DNA of 64,000 nt from Yoonia sp. BS5-3. Lineage in GTDB: Bacteria > Pseudomonadota > Alphaproteobacteria > Rhodobacterales > Rhodobacteraceae. How positions within the stretch are numbered: position 1 is the stretch's first letter; each line of letters opens with the position of its first letter. The translations under genes and the position numbers were made by a program. The DNA is taken from contig NZ_CP150951.2 in assembly GCF_038069655.2 (NCBI RefSeq), positions 1,178,001 to 1,242,000 on the forward strand, given 5' to 3'. This document shows positions 9,698-18,192 of this stretch, one piece after another. Under the pieces are notes generated by a model that was given only the letters and a program-made list of their open reading frames with translations, was not told the origin of the DNA and searched no databases.

Positions 9698-10548
9698 CAG
9701 CGCAGAATTTCCATCGTCAGAATTTCATAGCGCATTTTGCCGCCCCGAAAGCTGAGCCCGATGGGTACAACCGTCGCGATCACATCAACTGATGCGCCAC
9801 TTGCAAGCGTGCCTGTTGCCTCGATTGTATAAACCGGGCCTTCGGTGCCGCTGAGCCATACAGATGCCGTTCCAAGCCGCGGCATCGAAAGACCAGCGCT
9901 GCGTCTTTCAACGATCGTTGCTACATCCCCCGGCCCAAGACCGGGGATTGCCGCAAGTAAAACCGGTGATGCCGTGGCCGGGTTCACTTGGTTTGTGCCG
10001 TTATATGTTGTCAGGATTTGACGTGCGCGCAGGCTGGCCGCTTGTGGTAGTCCGAGATCGGCCAATAATTGCGGTAGCGGTGTGTTGAAGGGGCGCTGTT
10101 GCAACCCGTCACGCTGGATGACCAGAGCTTGTGCAATTGTCGTCGCATCAAACGCGTCAAGGCCACTATCATCGCCCAATTGTTGCAACGCTGGTCCAAG
10201 CAATTGCTGCGGTGCGAAATTGATATCCAGTTTGCCAGCTTCATCCCATATCCGGTAGGTGGCCTGGCCTTCGGCCATCCGGACCGTGGTAGGTGAGCCA
10301 TCGCGTAAGCTGCGTGGGTCATCTTCACGTACACGGCCAAGGTCTGCGAGCGCGATATTCACAGCGCTTCTGGCCAGTTCAACCGCGCGAGTCGTTTCGA
10401 CCTCGGCCCGGGTCGATAACGCTGCTTGCCGTTGCGTTGCCAAATAGGTTGACGCCGCAAGCAAAAGCCCGAGCCCCATCCACAACACCGTCAAAAGGAC
10501 GAAACCGCGTTGCCCTTTGCGGCTTGAAAGTCTTATCGCAATTCGCAA
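9697..10548 (-). CDS. gspK: Type II secretion minor pseudopilin GspK
   Basis: The large minor pseudopilin at the tip of the T2SS pseudopilus, 283 residues. A TTG start at 10548 is chosen over the ATG at 10590 because GGAGG (10560-10556) lies 7 bases before it, and because it gives a 15-residue leader before the cleavage site RG/FVLLTVLWM, whereas the ATG would give 29. Position +5 after cleavage is Thr rather than Glu, as is usual for GspK. The helix-hairpin-helix-like region IPGLGPGDVATIVERR near residue 200 fits GspK. The gene overlaps the end of gspJ by 16 bases. Confidence 0.88.
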   Translation of the reverse strand: MRIAIRLSSRKGQRGFVLLTVLWMGLGLLLAASTYLATQRQAALSTRAEVETTRAVELARSAVNIALADLGRVREDDPRSLRDGSPTTVRMAEGQATYRIWDEAGKLDINFAPQQLLGPALQQLGDDSGLDAFDATTIAQALVIQRDGLQQRPFNTPLPQLLADLGLPQAASLRARQILTTYNGTNQVNPATASPVLLAAIPGLGPGDVATIVERRSAGLSMPRLGTASVWLSGTEGPVYTIEATGTLASGASVDVIATVVPIGLSFRGGKMRYEILTMEILR

Positions 10549-11201
10549 TCTCGGTCCTCCAACCCGGCCGGGCCAAGCCGGGCTACGCATATCGCGCTGA
10601 TCGTGGTCGGCATCTGCGCGACGATCATCCGCTCGGCACCTTGTTCGATAGCGACCGCAAATGGTAGCCCCTGCTCAGGCCTTGGTTCATAGGTCCAGAC
10701 GCCTTGCCGCGCGACAGATGTCGCCCCGGCCCGATATACAAGGCTAAGCGGGCTTTCAGAGACAATCATCGTACTGGTTTGCGCGTTATCACCGGCTAGC
10801 CTGACGTCACGCACATCGAAATTCCGTGACGCGACCAATCGGTAGAGCCCGTCTTCCTGCGTGATGGTCAACCCGACCATCATTGGCCTGCTATCACCAC
10901 TTGTCCCGTCGTCCAGGATCATGCGCATTTGCGTCGGAGACCCAAAAAAACGCCCTTCGGTCATGTCCCGCCCAGCCAAACTGGCAGAGGCCGCCCATGA
11001 TTGCAGCACGCGCCGCGCCGTGAGCCAATCTGTCGCCTCTTGTTGTAGTTCTGTGGGTTGCAATGTCGTCTGACGCAGACCCCAGGTCGCGCTGGTCAAA
11101 AGCGCCAATGTCATGGCGGCAATTGTCAAAGACACCAATGCCTCGGCCAGAGCAAAACCAGATTGCCCAGATCGCCGTTTTTGTACCCAGCGCCGTCTCA
11201 T
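10533..11201 (-). CDS. gspJ: Type II secretion minor pseudopilin GspJ
   Basis: A minor pseudopilin of 222 residues, part of the GspI-J-K tip complex of the T2SS pseudopilus. The basic leader MRRRWVQKRRSGQSG is followed by the N-methylation-type motif FALAEALVSLTIAA, with Phe at +1 and Glu at +5 of the predicted cleavage site. The rest is a soluble periplasmic domain. Its ATG overlaps the gspI stop (ATGA), and its end contains the ribosome site and TTG start of gspK, so these genes are tightly coupled. Confidence 0.87.
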   Translation of the reverse strand: MRRRWVQKRRSGQSGFALAEALVSLTIAAMTLALLTSATWGLRQTTLQPTELQQEATDWLTARRVLQSWAASASLAGRDMTEGRFFGSPTQMRMILDDGTSGDSRPMMVGLTITQEDGLYRLVASRNFDVRDVRLAGDNAQTSTMIVSESPLSLVYRAGATSVARQGVWTYEPRPEQGLPFAVAIEQGAERMIVAQMPTTISAICVARLGPAGLEDRDCELR

Positions 11202-11596
11202 AGCGGTGTTTCCCGATAGCGGATGGCCCGCAGCGTCACGGGGCTGCCGTCATCCAAGGGGGGTTGCACCGTGACGTATATAAAGACCAGCTCACCTGGT
11301 TGCACAGGGCCAAGGCGCATATCGGATGTCCCGGCCTCGGACACTACCATAGACCATTCCATATCCCGGATCATTCCGCTGTCCTGCATGCCTGGTTGGA
11401 CTGCAAGATCGACGCCGATCTGATCCATGATCCGGGTGGCCACCAGCATCTGTTCGGCTTGCATACCCGCCCGGCGTTCCATGAACAGCCCCGTCGATAA
11501 CGCCTGGTAGAACCCCGTGATCGCCAATGTCGCGATTGAGAGCGAAACAAGCGTCTCGATCAGCGTGAACCCCTTATGCGATGCCCGCCGTCTCAT
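11198..11596 (-). CDS. gspI: Type II secretion minor pseudopilin GspI
   Basis: A minor pseudopilin of 132 residues. A short basic leader MRRRASHKG comes before FTLIETLVSLSIA (Phe +1, Glu +5), then a short periplasmic domain containing ATRIMDQIG. The size and motif match GspI, which nucleates the pseudopilus tip with GspJ and GspK. The ATG overlaps the gspH stop (ATGA), and its own stop overlaps the gspJ start in the same way. Confidence 0.87.
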   Translation of the reverse strand: MRRRASHKGFTLIETLVSLSIATLAITGFYQALSTGLFMERRAGMQAEQMLVATRIMDQIGVDLAVQPGMQDSGMIRDMEWSMVVSEAGTSDMRLGPVQPGELVFIYVTVQPPLDDGSPVTLRAIRYRETPL

Positions 11597-12027
11597 TGGG
11601 AAAGCCTGATTTGTCCGGTGAGCCAGTCCAGCTCAACGATCCGGGACACTTCGCCAGCAACCAATTCCAGCGCAAGCCCTTCGTTTTCGCCGGAAGGACG
11701 GATTTGCAGCCGCGTGGTTTCATTTGTGCTGCTGACACCACGCGAAAGCGTATGTTCAGCACGCCCAGCGCGCAAAATCCCGTCATCTGCATCAAATTCC
11801 ACTGCCACAGACCGCCCGGTTTCTGCCGCTTCCAGGCGGGCCTGCTGCAAAGCCAGTGCAATTCCTGCGACATCGTCTTGCAAAGCGGCCCTGTCAGACC
11901 TGCCGAAGGCCAGGATCGAGATCGAACCGATCAGGATGACAATAGCCACCGTCACCAAGACTTCGACCGTTGCAAAACCGCGCGACCCGTTGCGGCGCCC
12001 AGAGAATGGCCGCTTAGCCTTCCACAT
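11593..12027 (-). CDS. gspH: Type II secretion minor pseudopilin GspH
   Basis: A minor pseudopilin of 144 residues. The open frame extends upstream to 12120 inside gspG, but the start is placed at the ATG at 12027, which overlaps the gspG stop and gives a compact basic leader MWKAKRPFSGRRNGSRG. The cleavage motif is FATVEVLVTVAIVIL, with Glu at +5. The following helix (ALALQQARLEAAETGRSV) is the pattern common to GspH/FimT proteins. It probably links the tip complex to the major pseudopilin GspG. Confidence 0.86.
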   Translation of the reverse strand: MWKAKRPFSGRRNGSRGFATVEVLVTVAIVILIGSISILAFGRSDRAALQDDVAGIALALQQARLEAAETGRSVAVEFDADDGILRAGRAEHTLSRGVSSTNETTRLQIRPSGENEGLALELVAGEVSRIVELDWLTGQIRLSQ

Positions 12028-12481
12028 CGGCGTCAAGGCCGGTGCCGCCGGGGCTTTGATCTGCACCAAGAGAGGTGATGCGGACCTGACCGTCTTCCAG
12101 CGCATAGATGAACGGCACACCCCATGGATCTACGGGCAGATTACCATCGCGCAGATAAGGCCCGTTCCAGCCGGGAACATTGCCCGCGTTATCAACAAGC
12201 GCATCAAGCCCCTCTTGTTCAGAAGGGTAGCGCCCTGTTTCGATGAGGAAAATATCCAAGGCACTGCGCAGTTGAACAATTTGCGCTTCTGCCGTTGTGA
12301 CACGTGAGGATTGCAACTGGCGCATCGCGGCCGGTCCGACCACGCCGATCAAAAGACCAACGATTGCAACGGCCACCAGCATCTCGATCAATGAGAAACC
12401 AGCGGTTGCCGCATGACGGCGGGCTTTGGAACGTCTAAAACGAGATCGCATTGACGGATACAATCGCTGAGAAAAGGGCAT
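12014..12481 (-). CDS. gspG: Type II secretion major pseudopilin GspG
   Basis: The major pseudopilin that forms the T2SS pseudopilus, 155 residues. The cleavage motif is AG/FSLIEMLVAVAIVGLLIG with Glu at +5. The periplasmic part has the GspG hallmarks YPSEQEGLDALV and WNGPYLRDGNLPVDPWG. GGAG 9 bases before the ATG at 12481 supports that start. An internal ATG at 12451 would shorten the leader from 28 to 18 residues, nearer the usual length, so the start is uncertain. The gene overlaps the end of gspF. Confidence 0.92.
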   Translation of the reverse strand: MPFSQRLYPSMRSRFRRSKARRHAATAGFSLIEMLVAVAIVGLLIGVVGPAAMRQLQSSRVTTAEAQIVQLRSALDIFLIETGRYPSEQEGLDALVDNAGNVPGWNGPYLRDGNLPVDPWGVPFIYALEDGQVRITSLGADQSPGGTGLDADVEG

Positions 12482-13664
12482 AAAGGCTAACTCCGATCAG
12501 AAGTCCAACACCTACAATCAAGGCAGGCTGAAATAAAAGCAGAAACCGTTCGAGGTCGCGATCGGCGGCTTCCCGCATATCGAGGGATGATCGGCTGATC
12601 ATTCCCCCCAGATCACCAGCCTCTTCGCCGATCCGGATCATCTCAATCGCTTCGCGCGGCAGCAGGTCTTCGCGGCCCAGCGCATCTGAGAGCGCGGCGC
12701 CGCTTTCGACCTCACTGGTGACTGTGGCCATGCTGGTTTGCATTGGTCCTGAAGGCGCTGATTTCGAGACCACCCGCAACGCCCCGCTGAGCGTGATATC
12801 GCGGGTGAGCAAAGCGCCAAGCACGTGCAAAAGCAGCATCATTTGGTTACGCAGCAGCAACCGCCGCACAAAGGGAATACGGTTACCCAGTTTGATCAGG
12901 ATTGGTGTAAGGCGTCCCCGCCGCGCGGCATAAATGGTTGCGCAGACAAGCAAGATGATCCCAAGCAAAATATATGGCCAGAGCCCGGCAAAAAGACCCG
13001 AGACCGCGAAAACCATTCGCCCCATAAACGGAACAAGTTCAATCCGGTCTTCGATGAGTGGCAAGAACTGCGGAATGATCGCCACCATGATCAGACCCAA
13101 AGATAGTAGTGCCACTGCGAGCAATATCCCAGGATACATCAATCCCGTAACGATCCGCCGTTGCACGACCAGTTTGTTCTGCATGATTTCAGCCGCAGTT
13201 GTTAATGCGCTGCTCATGTCGCCTGACACTTCTGCACCGCCAACCAGCGAGAGCGTCACCGCATCTTCTATGCCAGCCTGTTCATTTAGTGCCCGCGATA
13301 GCGGTGCGCCTTCCCGTAAACTGTCACGCACCCGCAGCGCGGCTTGCGAGATCGCATCATCACCGCCTTCGCCCATGATGGCCAATGCCCGTTCAGATTG
13401 GATCTGCCGGCCTGACAATTTGGCAAGCCGCACCAGAAAATCAGATATCTGTTTGGCCGACATCTGACCCGTTTCGCGTTTTCGCTTCTTGGTGGTTTTC
13501 GTCGCAGCCTTTCCTGTTCCAGCGTCCAGGCTGATCGGAAACAGACCCTGCGCCCGCAGATTGCGGGTTGCGTCAGTTTCATCGACCCCTTTGACAACAC
13601 CAGATTGCCGCGCGCCATTTGTATCGCGTGCAACATAGGAAAATGTGCGCTGCGCCTGATCCAA
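12435..13664 (-). CDS. gspF: Type II secretion inner-membrane platform protein GspF
   Basis: The polytopic platform protein of the T2SS, 409 residues. It has two T2SSF repeats (about 75-195 and 275-400), each followed by membrane helices; three strongly hydrophobic stretches are visible near 170-195, 220-250 and 375-405. Family motifs include DFLVRLAKLSGRQIQ and EMIRIGEEAGDLGGMI. It probably contacts the GspE ATPase, encoded 12 bases upstream, and GspL. The N-terminal SYVARDTNGARQSGVV segment is typical of GspF/PilC proteins. Confidence 0.93.
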   Translation of the reverse strand: MDQAQRTFSYVARDTNGARQSGVVKGVDETDATRNLRAQGLFPISLDAGTGKAATKTTKKRKRETGQMSAKQISDFLVRLAKLSGRQIQSERALAIMGEGGDDAISQAALRVRDSLREGAPLSRALNEQAGIEDAVTLSLVGGAEVSGDMSSALTTAAEIMQNKLVVQRRIVTGLMYPGILLAVALLSLGLIMVAIIPQFLPLIEDRIELVPFMGRMVFAVSGLFAGLWPYILLGIILLVCATIYAARRGRLTPILIKLGNRIPFVRRLLLRNQMMLLLHVLGALLTRDITLSGALRVVSKSAPSGPMQTSMATVTSEVESGAALSDALGREDLLPREAIEMIRIGEEAGDLGGMISRSSLDMREAADRDLERFLLLFQPALIVGVGLLIGVSLYALFSAIVSVNAISF

Positions 13665-13676
13665 CAGTTTGACCCT

Positions 13677-15371
13677 TTAGAAATACCTGACGCCCAGGAT
13701 GCGCATCACTTCTTCCATAGTCGTATGCCCTTTGGCAATCATGCGCACCCCTTCTGATCCCATCGTTTGCAATTGCCGTGCGGCATCGCTGCCCTGAGGG
13801 GTAAATAGCTCATCCGGTTCCATCGCTTCGAATAGCGCGAGCCGTCCGCGAAAACCGGTTTGATTGCAATTGTCGCAGCCAACCGCATTGACCAGATTCC
13901 ATGTTGCCGGGTCCGTCTGCCCCCCAGTGCGTTGATCAAGTTTGGCAAACAGGTCCCGCGTTTTCGGGTGCGCCTTTAGATCAATGGGCGCCGCACAGTC
14001 AGGGCAAACCCGGCGTACCAATCTCTGCGCCGCCACAAGCCGCACAACAGAGCGGATCAGATATTCAGGCACCCCAAGATCGATCATCCGCGTCGCCGCA
14101 TCTGAAGCTGTATTGGTGTGTAATGTTGAAAACACCAAATGCCCGGTCATCGCGGCCCGTACGGCAAGTTCAGCGGTTTCGCTATCTCGGATCTCACCCA
14201 CCATAATGACATCAGGGTCATGCCGCAGCACGGTGCGCAAAGCCGCCGCAAAGGTCCAACCCAATTCAGGGTTCACCTCGATTTGCTGTAGGCCAGGTGT
14301 TTGAATTTCAACCGGATTTTCGATTGTCACGATTTTGCGTCGCGTTTCATTCAGTGCGTTCATCGCCGCATGCAGCGTTGTGGTTTTACCGCTACCTGTT
14401 GGCCCGGTCACAAGGATCAAACCATTGGGTTGTTTGATCGCAGCCCCAATGCGTTTTTCCACATGGGCTGGCAATTTCAGGTCCGGCAAGGTCGATAACC
14501 CTTCGTGGTTATCAAGAAGCCGCAGCACGATTGTTTCGCCATGGATCATTGGCGCGCTGGCCACGCGCATATCGATGTCACGTCCCGCAAGACGTTGCTG
14601 GATCCGCCCATCCTGCGGCAAACGGCGTTCGCTGATATCCATCCCGGCGAGGATTTTCAGGCGCGAGATCACACCTTCATAGATTGCTTTTTCTGGCGCG
14701 CTGACTTCAACCAGTTCGCCATCTACCCGCAGCCTGACCCGGGCTGACGTTTTGGAAGGCTCAAGATGAATGTCTGTCGCACGTCGTTCGACCGCGTTAT
14801 CGAACAGACCTTCGAGGTAGCGGACGGTTGGCGCGTTATTTGCCAGTTCGGTCAGTTTGTCCGTATCAAGATCGAGGCCATCCATCTTAGGCGACACGAT
14901 TGTGCTGCCAGTGGATGCATCCGCCTCTGCAGCGACCTCGCTTCTAGCCATCGCAAGTTCAATATCGCGATCGGTTCCCACGGCTAGCTTCAAATCACTG
15001 CCGAAGATCATTTCAAGCGCGGTGATTGCATCTTCATCAAAAGGATCAGCGACTGCGATATAGGCCTGTGATGGCGAAATCTCGATTGGTACGATCGCGT
15101 TACGGCGCAGGTATTCTTCGGATAGACGGGGATCTTGGGGAAGACGCTCGGGGATATCGTCAAGCGTGACCAGCGTGAAGCCAAACTGCGCCGCACTGGC
15201 ACGCGCCCATTCTTTTTGTGGGACCAATCCAAGCCGATCGAGAACGGCCCTAATAGGTTGTCCTGTGCTTGACGCGGCATCAGTGACTTTGACCAGATCT
15301 GCATCGGTCAAAGTGCCATTCTCGAGAAAAACTGTCGGAAGCTTATCCCGCTTCGCTACATCAACAAGCAT
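13677..15371 (-). CDS. gspE: Type II secretion ATPase GspE
   Basis: The cytoplasmic hexameric ATPase that powers pseudopilus assembly, 564 residues. It contains an N-terminal GspE_N domain (about 50-150), Walker A GPTGSGKTT (323-331), the Asp box with DPDVIMVGEIRD (385-396) and a His box near HLVFSTLHTN. The zinc-binding tetracysteine of GspE is complete: C456, C459, C499 and C502. It is the first gene of the minus-strand arm and starts 300 bases from the divergent DUF1800 gene, so both arms could be controlled from the region between them. Confidence 0.95.
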   Translation of the reverse strand: MLVDVAKRDKLPTVFLENGTLTDADLVKVTDAASSTGQPIRAVLDRLGLVPQKEWARASAAQFGFTLVTLDDIPERLPQDPRLSEEYLRRNAIVPIEISPSQAYIAVADPFDEDAITALEMIFGSDLKLAVGTDRDIELAMARSEVAAEADASTGSTIVSPKMDGLDLDTDKLTELANNAPTVRYLEGLFDNAVERRATDIHLEPSKTSARVRLRVDGELVEVSAPEKAIYEGVISRLKILAGMDISERRLPQDGRIQQRLAGRDIDMRVASAPMIHGETIVLRLLDNHEGLSTLPDLKLPAHVEKRIGAAIKQPNGLILVTGPTGSGKTTTLHAAMNALNETRRKIVTIENPVEIQTPGLQQIEVNPELGWTFAAALRTVLRHDPDVIMVGEIRDSETAELAVRAAMTGHLVFSTLHTNTASDAATRMIDLGVPEYLIRSVVRLVAAQRLVRRVCPDCAAPIDLKAHPKTRDLFAKLDQRTGGQTDPATWNLVNAVGCDNCNQTGFRGRLALFEAMEPDELFTPQGSDAARQLQTMGSEGVRMIAKGHTTMEEVMRILGVRYF

Positions 15372-15671
15372 CTTTCAACCGCCCTCAGAAATACGCACCA
15401 CGATTCGGCCTGCTACCGATATCAGCATTATTCTCAGTACTTTATCCACAGTCCCATTCCAGAATGTGGCCTAATTGAGGCATTGGCGCGTCAGCAAAGA
15501 CATATACGGCACGTTCTGGATAAATGTTCTCAATCTGGCAACCAATCTGGGCATAATGCTGCCGATTGTGCCCAAATGCTATTTCCAAGTTGTTTGCCCA
15601 ACACAATTTCGCCCAGATAGCGGGGGACCTTACGTCATCCGACGATCACTCTTTGCATGAGAGACATTATA
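15372..15671. promoter_or_regulatory. Divergent control region between the two T2SS arms
   Basis: A 300-base gene-free stretch that must carry promoters for gspE (minus) and the DUF1800 gene (plus). It holds a perfect DnaA box, TTATCCACA, at 15442-15450. It also holds several short repeats of the type TTCTGG/ATCTGG (around 15515-15550) and an inverted TGGGCA/TGCCCA pair around 15548-15575. No confident -35/-10 pair was identified by eye. An operator for a shared regulator is possible but unproven. Confidence 0.5.
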
Positions 15672-18161
15672 ATGAAAATTACGCGATCCAGACTGCTGAC
15701 AGTTACTCCGCTGATTCTGGCCGCCGTTTCTAACGGCGCCGCCGCCCAAGAGGCTGCTAGTGCGAGCTCACTGTTGATCCAGAACGCCCAGACGGTAAAT
15801 GCCGATACGGCGCAGGGGGCAACGACTATCCCTCTCCAAATCACAATCCCTGACGATGGGACCTACGTCTTCTCGGCCCCTGCTATCAGCGGCATCCAGC
15901 TGATTGTTGGTGGTCAGAGCCTGTTTGGCAGCTCTGTTTCATCGAGCGATGAAACTGTCAAAGCTCTGATGTCAATGACAGCCGGTACATTTGATGTCGA
16001 AGTCTCTGGCGAAGGCCTGACACTGGCTGCGCTGGCTGACGTCACCGCAAACCTTCTGGGTATGCCAGAGGCGAGCATCGTCAGCATCGCGTCAACAGGC
16101 GAGACGAGCGTTTCTTCGTCATTCTCAGCGCGGGTCGCCTCTTCTTCAGTCGCCGACGCCGTTACAGACGCGACGGCAAGCACGAGTGTTTTGACCGAAG
16201 TCAGCACCGCGTCAACGAATGTGCGGACCACGGCAACTTCAGAAGCCGCAGTTGTGAACAATATCATCACAGTCCCAAGCCCAGGTGACAATGACCGTGA
16301 AAACGTTGGCGGCATTCTACGCAACACCATTCGTGACGCGATTACTGTCGCGATCGCAAATGATCCCGTTTCTGGTGGAGGCGGTGGTACCGTTGTTGTC
16401 GGTGACGGCGAAGCGCAATCCAGTATGCTGAGCCCACCAACAGGCGTTACCTTGATCGAAGCCGTCGAAATTGTCGGCGGTGCAACCGATGAAGGCGTTG
16501 TTGCAAGCAGCGGCCAAACGATGTTTGGCGCTGTCATGGATCCAACTACATACGACGCTGTCGTCGTTACCATTGAGCCATCGGGCCGTACAGAAACCGT
16601 CGATGTGGGTCCAACGACCGGCCAGTTTGCATTCCGCTTGTTCCCTGAAGACCTGGCAACGGGTGCTGCCTCTGTTTCCGTCATGGGCGTTGACAGTGCA
16701 GACGCGACAATCGCCACTGCCCCTGTGACTTATGACTATACATCCGGGGTGGTCGCCGATGGTCTGACTGTCGCGCTATCGCGTCTGACTTATGGCCCAA
16801 CGGTCGACCTGTATTCGCGCGTGCGCGGCATGGGTTTTGAAAACTATGTCAATGAGCAGCTGAGCCCTGGCAGCATTCGTGATGCCGCATTCGACGCGAT
16901 GGATGTGGATCAGCTGGTCGAAGATCTGACAAACAGTTTCTCAGGAATGCAGCGCCGGGAAATGGCGCACCGGATTGCGTGGGCCGCTTACTCTGACAAA
17001 CAATTGCAGGAGGTGATGGGCGATTTCTGGTCTAACCACTTCTTCGCATCGACTAAGAACACCCGCATCTACCTGCAAAACGTCATTGATCGTCAGTATT
17101 ATCGCGACAATGCGTTTGGTGATTTTGAAGATCTGCTTCTCTATTCGGCGCGTAGCCCGCTGATGTCGCAGTTCCTTGACAATGACCAAAGCCGGGTTGG
17201 TAACATCAACGAAAACTATGGTCGTGAAATTCTTGAACTTCACACTGTCGGCGTTGATGGCGGATATGGCGACGAAGATGTGATTGCCGTGTCGCGTATC
17301 TTCACTGGTTGGCTCTATGAACGCACAAATCCGAACGAAGATACTTTGGCGCAAGAGTTCGCCTTTACATTCGAAAGCGATCGCCACGATACCGATGACA
17401 AGCTTATCCCATTCTTGAACACAACGATTACAGGCCGTACCGGCGCTGCTGGTGTTCAGGAAGGCGAAGAACTGATTGCCATGCTGGCTGATGATCCGCG
17501 GACACATGAATATGTATGTGGTAAGATCGTTCAGCGCTTCGTGGCGGACGTTCCACCTGCTGAGTTTGTTGAAATCTGCACCACAACCTGGGCCGACACC
17601 GACGGTGATATGCGCGAAGTGTTGCGGGACATCTTGCTTGCCCCAGCGTATCTCGAAGGCGCCGCCGATCGCGGCACGAAGTCAAAAACACCATATGAAT
17701 ACAGCATCGCGGTTATGCGTGCACTTGGTGTCGATATTGAGCCTAGTGATGGTTTTGGTATTTTCAGACGCTTTGAAAACATCAGCACCGACGGTGGGTA
17801 TGATGCTCTGACATTTGGCCTTCCTACCGGTTTGGACGAAGTCGGTGACGCTTGGACAAACTCGGCCTCCATGTTGGGTGTTTATCGTGAAGCAACTGAG
17901 GTTGCTGAATTGACAAACACCTACGACATCGATCTGGGCGCCATGACCGAGGAAGCCGGTCTGGAAACTGCTGAGGAAGTGGCTGCGTTCCTTCTGACCA
18001 TCGCCACGGCCGATGATTACACGTTGGAGGAATACGAGGCGATGGTTACGGTTTTGAAGGGCGAAGATGGCATCTTTGAACCACTGACCAGTAACGAATC
18101 TTCCGCATTCGAACAAGCTGGTGGACTGATGATCGTCCTGCCAAGCTTTTATATTCAATAA
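15672..18161 (+). CDS. Secreted DUF1800 family protein with long N-terminal extension
   Basis: A protein of 829 residues. The ATG at 15672 is preferred over 15657 because it begins directly with a good Sec signal peptide (MKITRSRLLTVTPLILAAVS, then cleavage after a Gly-Ala-Ala-Ala stretch). Residues about 25-360 form a Ser/Thr/Ala/Val-rich region with short beta-like stretches and no domain I recognise. From about 365 the DUF1800 domain starts (LSRLTYGPTVDLYSRVRGMG) and contains its hallmark NENYGREILELHTVGVDGG near 513 and VSRIFTGW. The biochemical function of DUF1800 is not established. It is usually paired with DUF1501, as here (31 bases downstream). Its position between the two T2SS arms makes it a candidate T2SS substrate or surface component. 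Confidence 0.88.
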   Translation: MKITRSRLLTVTPLILAAVSNGAAAQEAASASSLLIQNAQTVNADTAQGATTIPLQITIPDDGTYVFSAPAISGIQLIVGGQSLFGSSVSSSDETVKALMSMTAGTFDVEVSGEGLTLAALADVTANLLGMPEASIVSIASTGETSVSSSFSARVASSSVADAVTDATASTSVLTEVSTASTNVRTTATSEAAVVNNIITVPSPGDNDRENVGGILRNTIRDAITVAIANDPVSGGGGGTVVVGDGEAQSSMLSPPTGVTLIEAVEIVGGATDEGVVASSGQTMFGAVMDPTTYDAVVVTIEPSGRTETVDVGPTTGQFAFRLFPEDLATGAASVSVMGVDSADATIATAPVTYDYTSGVVADGLTVALSRLTYGPTVDLYSRVRGMGFENYVNEQLSPGSIRDAAFDAMDVDQLVEDLTNSFSGMQRREMAHRIAWAAYSDKQLQEVMGDFWSNHFFASTKNTRIYLQNVIDRQYYRDNAFGDFEDLLLYSARSPLMSQFLDNDQSRVGNINENYGREILELHTVGVDGGYGDEDVIAVSRIFTGWLYERTNPNEDTLAQEFAFTFESDRHDTDDKLIPFLNTTITGRTGAAGVQEGEELIAMLADDPRTHEYVCGKIVQRFVADVPPAEFVEICTTTWADTDGDMREVLRDILLAPAYLEGAADRGTKSKTPYEYSIAVMRALGVDIEPSDGFGIFRRFENISTDGGYDALTFGLPTGLDEVGDAWTNSASMLGVYREATEVAELTNTYDIDLGAMTEEAGLETAEEVAAFLLTIATADDYTLEEYEAMVTVLKGEDGIFEPLTSNESSAFEQAGGLMIVLPSFYIQ

Positions 18162-18192
18162 TTGCCCATCCGAAATTGGAAAGGTTCAAAAA

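Noticed and set aside
11576..12307. Plus-strand ORF of 243 codons opposite gspG-gspH
   Set aside because: It is antisense to two pseudopilin genes with intact family motifs; no domain is seen.
15914..16717. Minus-strand ORF of 267 codons opposite the DUF1800 gene
   Set aside because: It mirrors the Ser/Thr-rich N-terminal region of DUF1800; the residues are those expected from its complement and there is no ribosome site.
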